From: VAXT01 sp035318925
GTDB lineage: Bacteria; Actinomycetota; Thermoleophilia; Gaiellales; Gaiellaceae
Assembly: GCA_035318925.1 (NCBI GenBank)
Contig: DATHDS010000026.1
Span: 1 to 19,586, forward strand
Length of the DNA stretch: 19,586 bases
Direction: 5' to 3'
The notes under the pieces were generated by a model. The model did not search any database. It worked only from the letters and a program-made list of their open reading frames with translations, and was not told the origin of the DNA. Both the position numbers and the translations under genes were made by a program. Positions 13,354-19,586 of this stretch are shown in pieces. Every line of letters starts with the position of its first letter. Positions within the stretch are counted from its first letter, which is position 1.

Positions 13354-14664
13354 TTGAGCGATCGATTTGGTCCGCCGGTCGAGGACCCGGCCGGCGAAAC
13401 CGATCGTCCGGGGCGCCTCGCGTTCCTGCGCGGGCTCACAATCGACCTGACGCCTCTTCGCGCCTCGCGCGACTTCCGGCGGCTGTGGTTCGGCAACGCG
13501 ATCTCCCTGCTCGGGAGCATGCTGACCACGGTCGCGATCCCGTACCAGGTCTACCAGCTCACGGGATCGACGCTCGCCGTCGGCCTGCTCGGAATCGCAG
13601 CGCTCGTTCCACTGCTGACGATCTCCTTCCTGGGCGGGGCGATCGCCGACGCGGTCGACCGGCGGCGCCTCTTGATCGTCTCCGACCTCGGGCTGGCCGC
13701 GATCTCGGGCCTCCTGGTCACAAACGCAGCGCTTGAGCAACCCCGCCTCGCTGCCCTGTACGCCGCCGAGGCGCTGGGCACGGCGTGCTACGCCATCCAG
13801 CGGCCTGCAATGGACGCACTCGTGCCGCGGCTCGTCGGCGAAGATCAGATCGCGCAGGCCGCGGCCGTCCAGGGGATCTACGGCTCGTTCGGCCACGTCG
13901 GCGGCCCGGCCCTGGGCGGGATCCTGATCGCGTCCGCCGGGCTGACGGCCACCTACGCGGTCGACGTCGTCACGTTCACGGCTTCACTCATCGCCGCGCT
14001 GCTTCTCCCCAAGATGCCGCCACTCGCAGCCGTCGCGCGCCCCGGCCTGAGCGCGATCGCCGAAGGCTTCAGGTTCGTTCGCCAGAAGCCCGAGCTGAAG
14101 GGGATCTTTGCGGTCGACACCGTCGCGATGGTCTTCGGGATGCCGAGCGCCCTCTTTCCGGCTTATGGGGTTCACTTCGGCGGGGGAGCGCGCACTGTCG
14201 GTTTTCTCTACGCGGCCCCCTATGCGGGCGCGCTGCTGGCGACGCTGCTTTCAGGCTGGGTGACGAGGGCGCGCAGGCAGGGCCTCGGAGTCTGCATCGC
14301 GGCCTCGGCCTGGGGAGCGGCGATCGTCGGCTTCGGCCTCGCGCCCAGCCTCTGGCCCGCCTTGATCTTCCTGGCCATCGCCGGCGGCGCCGACGACTGG
14401 AGCGCCATTCTCCGCTCGACGATTCTCCTGACCGTGACCCCGGACTCGATGCGAGGCCGGCTCTCGGGTATCGAGCTCGCGCAGGTCGCGAGTGCCCCCA
14501 CGCTCGGGAACGTGGAAGCCGGAGCGCTCGCCTCCGTGACGAGCCTTCGCTTCTCGGTCGTCTCCGGCGGGCTCGCCTGTATCGCCGGCTGCTGGCTCTT
14601 CCTGGCAGCCGTGCCCGCCCTGCTCCGGTACGACTCGCAGCGAGCGGCGCGTGAAGCTGCGTAG
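13354..14664 (+). CDS. Major facilitator superfamily exporter (EntS/MFS_3-like)
   Basis: The 436-residue membrane transporter has about twelve hydrophobic helices. After a hydrophilic N-terminus of about 45 residues (to PLRASRDFRRLWFGN), helix 1 follows (AISLLGSMLTTVAIPYQVYQLTGS). The loop FLGGAIADAVDRRRLL is the classic MFS motif between helices 2 and 3. The LRASRDFRRLWFGNAIS lead-in and the PRLVGEDQIAQAAAVQG segment are common in the MFS_3/EntS group of multidrug or siderophore exporters. The substrate is unknown. The start is TTG 13354, three bases after the preceding stop; it has no strong SD, so the true start could lie slightly downstream. The 3' end overlaps the DNA glycosylase gene by 14 bases. 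Confidence 0.88.
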   Translation: MSDRFGPPVEDPAGETDRPGRLAFLRGLTIDLTPLRASRDFRRLWFGNAISLLGSMLTTVAIPYQVYQLTGSTLAVGLLGIAALVPLLTISFLGGAIADAVDRRRLLIVSDLGLAAISGLLVTNAALEQPRLAALYAAEALGTACYAIQRPAMDALVPRLVGEDQIAQAAAVQGIYGSFGHVGGPALGGILIASAGLTATYAVDVVTFTASLIAALLLPKMPPLAAVARPGLSAIAEGFRFVRQKPELKGIFAVDTVAMVFGMPSALFPAYGVHFGGGARTVGFLYAAPYAGALLATLLSGWVTRARRQGLGVCIAASAWGAAIVGFGLAPSLWPALIFLAIAGGADDWSAILRSTILLTVTPDSMRGRLSGIELAQVASAPTLGNVEAGALASVTSLRFSVVSGGLACIAGCWLFLAAVPALLRYDSQRAAREAA

Positions 14665-15214
14665 GAGCTTCTTCGCGCGCAGCGTCCACGAGGTCGCGCC
14701 CGAGCTCGTCGGCGCGACGCTCCTCGTGGGCGGCGTTGGCGGACGCATCGTCGAAGTCGAGGCCTACGACCGCGAGGATCCGGCCGCGCACAGCTATCGC
14801 GGGCAGACCGCGCGCAACGCCTCGATGTTCGGCCCGCCCGGGCACGCGTACGTCTACCGCTCGTACGGCGTCCACTGGTGCCTGAACCTCGTGTGCGAGG
14901 ACGCGAGCGCCGCGTTGGTGCGGGCGCTCGAGCCGACGCACGGCCTCGATACGATGGCCGCCCGCCGCGGCACCGCCGAGCCGAGGCTTCTCACTGTGGG
15001 CCCGGGGCGGCTGGCGCAGGCGCTCGGCATCACCAGCGAGCACGACGGGCTGCCGCTCGACCGGCCTCCCTTCGAGCTCTATGCGGGCGAAGACGTCCAG
15101 GTCGAAACGGGGCCGCGCGTCGGGATCACGAAGGCGACTGAGCGACCGTGGCGCTACGGGGAGGCGGGCTCGAAGTTCCTGAGCCGGCCGCTCAAGCGGC
15201 GACGGCGATCCTGA
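14651..15214 (+). CDS. 3-methyladenine DNA glycosylase (AAG/MPG family)
   Basis: The 187-residue enzyme removes alkylated and deaminated purines in base-excision repair. It shows the AAG fold markers: FFARSVHEVAPELVGATLL near the N-terminus, then VEVEAYDREDPAAHSYRG with the catalytic Glu region. RNASMFGPPGHAYVYRSYGVHWCLN forms the base-flipping pocket, and RALEP, GPGRLAQALGI and GITKATERPWR follow. The length is normal for bacterial members. The start is GTG 14651, giving MKLRRSFFARS, and overlaps the MFS gene by 14 bases. The 3' end overlaps the convergent penicillin-binding protein gene by 23 bases. Confidence 0.95.
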   Translation: MKLRRSFFARSVHEVAPELVGATLLVGGVGGRIVEVEAYDREDPAAHSYRGQTARNASMFGPPGHAYVYRSYGVHWCLNLVCEDASAALVRALEPTHGLDTMAARRGTAEPRLLTVGPGRLAQALGITSEHDGLPLDRPPFELYAGEDVQVETGPRVGITKATERPWRYGEAGSKFLSRPLKRRRRS

Positions 15215-17621
15215 TGATCATCCCGGGCGCAGCCGCGACCCCTGCCCGCGGTAGCTGGAAGACGACCCGACCCGGCCGCCCCCTGGGCGCCTTCTCCACC
15301 TGGTACCGAAGCCCGTGCCGCTCGAGCTTGCGCTGTGCCCGGCTGACCGGCAGGCCGACGATCTGCGGCACGACGCCGTGCGTGGGCTTCGCCACGATCA
15401 GCTGCACCCGGTCGTAGGCCGAGAGCCGGCCGCGCTTTGGCACCTGGCCGAGCACGACATTCAGGCGCTGGCCGGGCGTCGCCACGTGGTAGACGATCTC
15501 CGGAGTCAGCGGCTGTCCGATGAGGTGGGTGCGGGCAGCCTGCACGCTCTGGCCGACGAGGTCCGGGACCTCGACCTCGTTCGGCTTGCAGTTCGCGGTC
15601 TGCCGGGGCTGCTCGTTGGTGAAGAAGAGGACATCCCTCGGCGAATGGCAGTGTCCGTTGTCGATCTGGATCCGCCCGTCGCGGTAGACGACCTCGCGTG
15701 GTGACGCGTAGGGCGTGGGCGCCGACGGGAACGACTCCGGCTCGTCCTTGAGATACGGGAGCGCCGCTTGCATGAAGGTGTGCCAGATGTCGGCCGGAAA
15801 CGTCCCGCCGGCAACCGGCTGACCGTGATACTCGGTGTTCATCGACTTCAGCCCGCGTGGATATCCGACCCAGACGGCGACGGTCAGCTGCGGGACATAC
15901 CCCACGAACCAGGCGTCGCCGTAGTTCTCGGTTGTCCCGGTCTTCCCGGCGGCCGGGCGGTCCGCAAGAGCCGCCCGGTGGCCCGTGCCCTCGGTCACGA
16001 CCTTCTGGAGGATCGAGTTCAGGATCGCGGTCTTCGTTGGGCTGAGGACACGGTGCGGGACGGGCTCGTTCTTCCGCCTCCCGATCTTGATCACCGCGCG
16101 CGGCACGTCGCCGAGGATCGAGCCGTCGATCCGGTTTCCGCCGTTCGCGAAAGTCGAGAACGCGCGTGCCATCTCGAGCGGATTGGCCGCCTCGGCGCCG
16201 AGGCCGATCGCGAAGTAGCTGTTCAGCTTGCTGCTGATCCCTGCGTTGCGGGCGATCCGGGCGACCTGCTGGGGGCCGACGACCGACGTCAGCTGTGCAT
16301 AGACCGAGTTGTCCGAATGGATGGTGGCCGACGCGAGGTCGATCGAGCCGAGATAGTCGCCCTCGTAGTTGTGCACCTGCCACAGCCGGTCGCCCAGCGG
16401 GATCACCACCGGGTGCGACACGAAATGCGTCGCCGGTGAGATTCCCTCGTCGAGCGCCGCGGCGAGCACGAAGGGCTTGAACGCCGAGCCGGGCTGCCGC
16501 TCGCCCTGGACGGCGAGGTTGAACTGGCTCTCGCGGTAGTTCGCGCCGCCCACCATCGCGAGCACGTCGCCGTTTCGAGGGTCGATCGCCACGAGCGCCG
16601 CCTGCGGACCATCGGGATTCGTCAGGACCTTCGCGATCGCGGCGCGTGCTTTCTTCTGGAGCCCGAGGTCGAGGGTCGTCTTGACGCGGAGCCCGCCGCC
16701 GAACACGCGCCCGGTGCCGTACTGGCCGTTGTTGATCAGCTGCTCTTTTACGTAGTTGATGAAGTACTGGCCCACCCGCTCCTGGGTTCCGGGCAGCTTG
16801 ACCTCGTCCGGCGAGGGCAGGGCGGCGCTTCGCGCCACTTGGTACTCGTCCGGCGCGATCACGCCCTGGTCGCGCATCTGCTCGAGAACGAGCCGGCGCC
16901 GCTCCTTCGCGGCCTTTGGATTCGTCACCGGGTCGTACGCGGAAGGGTCCCGCGGGATCCCGGCGAGGAGGGCCGCCTGCGGCAGCGTGAGCTGGCTCGC
17001 GTTCTCGTGGAAGTACGTGATCGCCGCCTGCTCGATCCCGTAGGCGCCGTTCCCGAAGTAGATCGTGTTCAGGTACGCGGTCAGGATCCAGTCCTTCGTC
17101 TTGCGCTGCTCGAGCTGCCAGGCGAGTGCCGCCTCTTTCAGCTTGCGCGCGACCGAGCGGTTGTCGTTCACGTAGGCGTTCTTGATGAACTGCTGGGTGA
17201 TCGTCGAGCCGCCCTGGACGACGCTCTTGTTCTCCACATCCGCCAGGAAGGCGCGTCCGATCGCGCGCAGGTCGACTCCGCGATGGTCGTAGAAGCGCTT
17301 GTCCTCGATCGCGACGATCGCCTGCTTCATGATCGGCGCGATCTCGTTGGACTTCAGGATCACGCGGCTCTCGCGGCCGCGGAGGACCGCGAGCAGGTGC
17401 CCGTTGCGGTCGAACATGTAGCCGTCGTGCTCGAACCGCTGCTGGTGTGCGGGGTCGAGCTCCGGGATCTGGCTCGCGATTGCGGTCACCATTCCGAAGA
17501 AGAACGAGGCCGTCGAGAGCAGGCCGAGCACCATGACCAGCGCGAACAGGCGGAGCTTGCGAATTCGGCGGCCGGCTTTGCGGCGGCCGTCCGGCAAAGC
17601 CGGCCGGCCTCTTGGCGGCAT
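15192..17621 (-). CDS. Class A penicillin-binding protein (GT51 + transpeptidase) with two PASTA domains
   Basis: This bifunctional cell-wall synthase has 809 residues from ATG 17621. A basic cytoplasmic N-terminus leads to one TM helix (about 24-48). The GT51 transglycosylase has catalytic E106 in IVAIEDKRFYDH and GGSTITQQFIKN (138-148). The transpeptidase has SxxK S379-K382 (PGSAFKPF), SxN S436-N438 and KTG K560-G562. Two PASTA repeats (about 684-745 and 749-808) follow. PASTA domains sense or bind muropeptides and are frequent on actinobacterial PBPs. There is no SD before ATG 17621. An in-frame TTG at 17669 sits seven bases after a minus-strand TAGACT and would add 16 basic residues; I prefer the ATG but cannot exclude the TTG. 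The longer frame to 17876 runs through tyrS and is rejected. The gene is divergent from tyrS. Confidence 0.95.
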   Translation of the reverse strand: MPPRGRPALPDGRRKAGRRIRKLRLFALVMVLGLLSTASFFFGMVTAIASQIPELDPAHQQRFEHDGYMFDRNGHLLAVLRGRESRVILKSNEIAPIMKQAIVAIEDKRFYDHRGVDLRAIGRAFLADVENKSVVQGGSTITQQFIKNAYVNDNRSVARKLKEAALAWQLEQRKTKDWILTAYLNTIYFGNGAYGIEQAAITYFHENASQLTLPQAALLAGIPRDPSAYDPVTNPKAAKERRRLVLEQMRDQGVIAPDEYQVARSAALPSPDEVKLPGTQERVGQYFINYVKEQLINNGQYGTGRVFGGGLRVKTTLDLGLQKKARAAIAKVLTNPDGPQAALVAIDPRNGDVLAMVGGANYRESQFNLAVQGERQPGSAFKPFVLAAALDEGISPATHFVSHPVVIPLGDRLWQVHNYEGDYLGSIDLASATIHSDNSVYAQLTSVVGPQQVARIARNAGISSKLNSYFAIGLGAEAANPLEMARAFSTFANGGNRIDGSILGDVPRAVIKIGRRKNEPVPHRVLSPTKTAILNSILQKVVTEGTGHRAALADRPAAGKTGTTENYGDAWFVGYVPQLTVAVWVGYPRGLKSMNTEYHGQPVAGGTFPADIWHTFMQAALPYLKDEPESFPSAPTPYASPREVVYRDGRIQIDNGHCHSPRDVLFFTNEQPRQTANCKPNEVEVPDLVGQSVQAARTHLIGQPLTPEIVYHVATPGQRLNVVLGQVPKRGRLSAYDRVQLIVAKPTHGVVPQIVGLPVSRAQRKLERHGLRYQVEKAPRGRPGRVVFQLPRAGVAAAPGMIIRIAVAA

Positions 17622-17675
17622 CGCAAGCGAAGCCGTAGTGCCCGGCCGAGGTTTCCGGCGTAGACGCAAGGTCCG

Positions 17676-17687
17676 GAGTCTAGACTC
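17676..17687. promoter_or_regulatory. Palindromic -10 element shared by the PBP gene and tyrS
   Basis: GAGTCTAGACTC is a perfect 12-base palindrome. It provides TAGACT on the plus strand (17681-17686), seven bases before the tyrS GTG, and TAGACT on the minus strand (17682-17677), seven bases before an in-frame TTG of the PBP gene. No consensus -35 is evident. A bidirectional promoter is inferred from this symmetry. Confidence 0.5.
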
Positions 17688-17693
17688 GCCCGC

Positions 17694-18839
17694 GTGAGTT
17701 TCGACGACCTCACCCGCAACGCCGTCCACGTCGCCCCCGAAGGCGAGCTGGAGCGCAAGCTCGAACTGGGCCGGCCGCTGCGCGTGAAGCTCGGGATCGA
17801 CGTGACGGCCCCTGACGTCACACTCGGGCACGCCGTCCCTTTGCAGCGGATGCGCGCCTTTCAGGACGAGGGACACCTAGGCGTCCTGATCGTCGGCGAC
17901 TACACGACCCGGATCGGCGATCCGTCAGGGCGCTCCGCCGAGCGCCCGATCCTCGATGAGAGCGAGATCGATCGAAACGCGCAGACCTACTTCGAGCAGG
18001 CATCCAAGATCATCGACCCGGCCCGGACGGAGGTCAGGTTCAACAGTGAGTGGCTCTCGAAACTCGATTTCGCCGAGACGTTGAAGCTGACGCGCACGAT
18101 CACCGTCGCGCGCCTGCTCGAGCGCGACGACTTTTCGAACCGCTTTGCGTCGGGCGCGCCGATCTCGGTCTCCGAGCTCCTGTACCCGCTCATGCAGGCC
18201 TACGACTCGGTCGCGATCGAGGCCGATGTCGAGCTGGGAGGGACCGACCAGCTGTACAACCTGCTCGCGGGGCGCGACGTCATGGGGGCCTATGGCGTCG
18301 AACCGCAGGTCGCCCTCACCGTCCCTCTCCTCGTGAGCTGGGACGGGGCGCGGATGAGCTCGTCACGCGGGAACTACATCGGGCTCGCCGAGCCTCCGGA
18401 AGAGCAGTTCGGCAAAGCGATGCGAATCTCGGACGAAATCCTGCCCGAGTGGTACGCGCTGGTGATGGAGGCCGAGCCGCCGGCGGGAGACCCGCTCGAG
18501 GCGAAGCTCGAGCTGGCGCGCTTCATCGTGCGCCGCTCGCACGGGGAGGAGGCCGCGCGGGCAGCCGAGGATCACTTCACGCGCGTGGTCCGTGAAGGCG
18601 AGGCTCCAGATGACGTTCCCGAGGCCGTCCTGCCCGCTGACGGAACGGTGCACCTGCCGGCGCTCCTGGTCGAGCATCTCGCGATCGGCTCGACGAGCGA
18701 GGCGCGGCGGCTCATCGGTCAGGGAGCGGTCAAGGTGAACGGCGAGGTCGTGAGCGAGCTCGACCTGCCGCGGGACGCTCTCGACGGCGCCCTCGTTCAG
18801 GCCGGAAAGCGTCGTTTCATGCGCTTTCGAGCCGCTTGA
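17694..18839 (+). CDS. tyrS: Tyrosyl-tRNA synthetase
   Basis: This class I synthetase attaches tyrosine to tRNA(Tyr). The protein has 381 residues, slightly short for the family. KLGIDVTAPDVTLGHAVPLQRMRAFQDEGH contains the HIGH-equivalent TLGH (T43-H46). VGDYTTRIGDPSGRS follows. YPLMQAYDSVAIEADVELGGTDQLYNLLAGR is the tyrosine-binding signature. The KMSKS loop is replaced by RMSSS (220-224, then RGN), a divergent form. A C-terminal S4-like RNA-binding segment (from about residue 317, SEARRLIGQGAVKVNGEVV) closes the protein. The start is GTG 17694 without SD, but TAGACT lies seven bases upstream, consistent with a leaderless transcript. The stop codon lies inside the -35 box of the rrn promoter. 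Confidence 0.95.
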   Translation: MSFDDLTRNAVHVAPEGELERKLELGRPLRVKLGIDVTAPDVTLGHAVPLQRMRAFQDEGHLGVLIVGDYTTRIGDPSGRSAERPILDESEIDRNAQTYFEQASKIIDPARTEVRFNSEWLSKLDFAETLKLTRTITVARLLERDDFSNRFASGAPISVSELLYPLMQAYDSVAIEADVELGGTDQLYNLLAGRDVMGAYGVEPQVALTVPLLVSWDGARMSSSRGNYIGLAEPPEEQFGKAMRISDEILPEWYALVMEAEPPAGDPLEAKLELARFIVRRSHGEEAARAAEDHFTRVVREGEAPDDVPEAVLPADGTVHLPALLVEHLAIGSTSEARRLIGQGAVKVNGEVVSELDLPRDALDGALVQAGKRRFMRFRAA

Positions 18840-18863
18840 CACTCCCCCCGGTGCTGCTACCAT
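18836..18863 (+). promoter_or_regulatory. Predicted promoter of the rrn operon (or of a short leader RNA)
   Basis: A consensus TTGACA (18836-18841) overlaps the tyrS stop. TACCAT (18858-18863) follows after 16 bases. The predicted start is near 18870, where a hairpin begins (18870-18875 with 18882-18887, six pairs with one G-U). This is the only full-consensus -35 with a TANNNT -10 that I found ahead of the 16S gene. Confidence 0.65.
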
Positions 18864-18968
18864 TCGCAAGCCGCCTCGACGGGTGGCGTAAGGAACGTCC
18901 CTGTAACTCGACACTGGAGCGCCTTCGGACGCAATCGGATACGACCCAAGTAACCGAGAACTCTGCAG

Positions 18969-18996
18969 GCCTCTGGCGCGAGTCGGAGGCTTTTTT
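18969..18996 (+). terminator. Intrinsic terminator inside the rrn leader
   Basis: GCCTCTGG (18969-18976) pairs with TCGGAGGC (18983-18990) with two G-U pairs, around a six-base loop, followed directly by six T. It lies about 100 bases after the predicted start and before boxA. It may end tyrS transcripts, end a roughly 127-base RNA, or act as an attenuator. A UUCG-loop hairpin lies upstream near 18920-18932. Confidence 0.7.
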
Positions 18997-19015
18997 ACGT
19001 CCCTCGCACGGCAAC

Positions 19016-19034
19016 GGTCTTTGAAAACTCAACA
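19016..19034 (+). promoter_or_regulatory. boxA-type antitermination site and leader stems upstream of 16S
   Basis: GGTCTTTGAAAACTCAACA resembles the boxA/NusB-S10 site common in actinobacterial and firmicute rrn leaders. Downstream are several stems: 19052-19058 with 19073-19079 (CCTCGAG/CTCGAGG), 19094-19100 with 19106-19112 (CACCCTC/GAGGGTG), and 19155-19160 with 19165-19170 (CGGCCT/AGGCCG). These may help RNase III processing or leader folding. The whole 345-base gap from tyrS to 16S holds only these signals; I see no tRNA or ORF in it. Confidence 0.6.
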
Positions 19035-19184
19035 GCGTGAAACGTCGAGAGCCTCGAGGGGTTCCACACCTACTCGAGGTCATTAACTCGTCACACCCTC
19101 AGTACGAGGGTGCGACCTTTGAGCTTCAGGCTCATCGAGAAGTAGATGTCTAGCCGGCCTCTCGAGGCCGACGTGACAACCATC

Positions 19185-19586
<402 letters not shown>

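Noticed and set aside
18840..19184. tRNA gene or small protein in the tyrS-16S gap
   Set aside because: No cloverleaf with a GGTTCRANYC arm is visible. The only ORF there (18836-19024) overlaps promoter and terminator signals.

Overview
The window is high-GC actinobacterial chromosome. The 16S rRNA gene begins near its right end. That gene's variable regions, and the run ending in GGGAATCTTGCGCAATGGGC, fit the class Thermoleophilia, probably the Gaiellales. This placement comes from recognition, not from a database search. Genes are tightly packed. Start codons are often GTG or TTG, many genes overlap by a 4-base GTGA, and several starts have no Shine-Dalgarno (SD) sequence but a TANNNT hexamer 6-7 bases upstream, which suggests leaderless transcripts.

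Layout from left to right. A ferritin-like di-iron protein, cut by the left edge, is coupled to folD (one-carbon folate metabolism). A cold-shock protein follows with its own promoter, SD and terminator. Next is gatC-gatA-gatB, the tRNA-dependent amidotransferase. It has two striking RNA-structure signals: a roughly 160-base nested imperfect inverted repeat in front of gatC, and a hairpin that would cover the gatA SD. A minus-strand block (5378-7123) holds a 7-TM membrane protein, a secreted Rpf-like peptidoglycan hydrolase and a low-complexity basic/acidic protein. Divergent from it is a serine pair, a class V aminotransferase overlapping serA. A small minus-strand CxC/C protein converges on serA.

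A plus-strand run follows: a YbaK-type aminoacyl-tRNA deacylase, ilvE, a DegT-family aminotransferase, a possible RemA/DUF370-like protein, an MFS exporter and a 3-methyladenine DNA glycosylase. A class A penicillin-binding protein with two PASTA repeats lies on the minus strand. It is divergent from tyrS across a palindromic -10 element. The rrn promoter starts inside the tyrS stop codon. An intrinsic terminator lies about 130 bases into the rrn leader, before boxA and the 16S gene.

Most genes are core housekeeping functions: translation accuracy and aminoacyl-tRNA supply, amino-acid and one-carbon synthesis, and cell-wall growth. I found no mobile element, CRISPR array, defence system or biosynthetic cluster. 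The novelty here is regulatory and structural, in the intergenic spaces.
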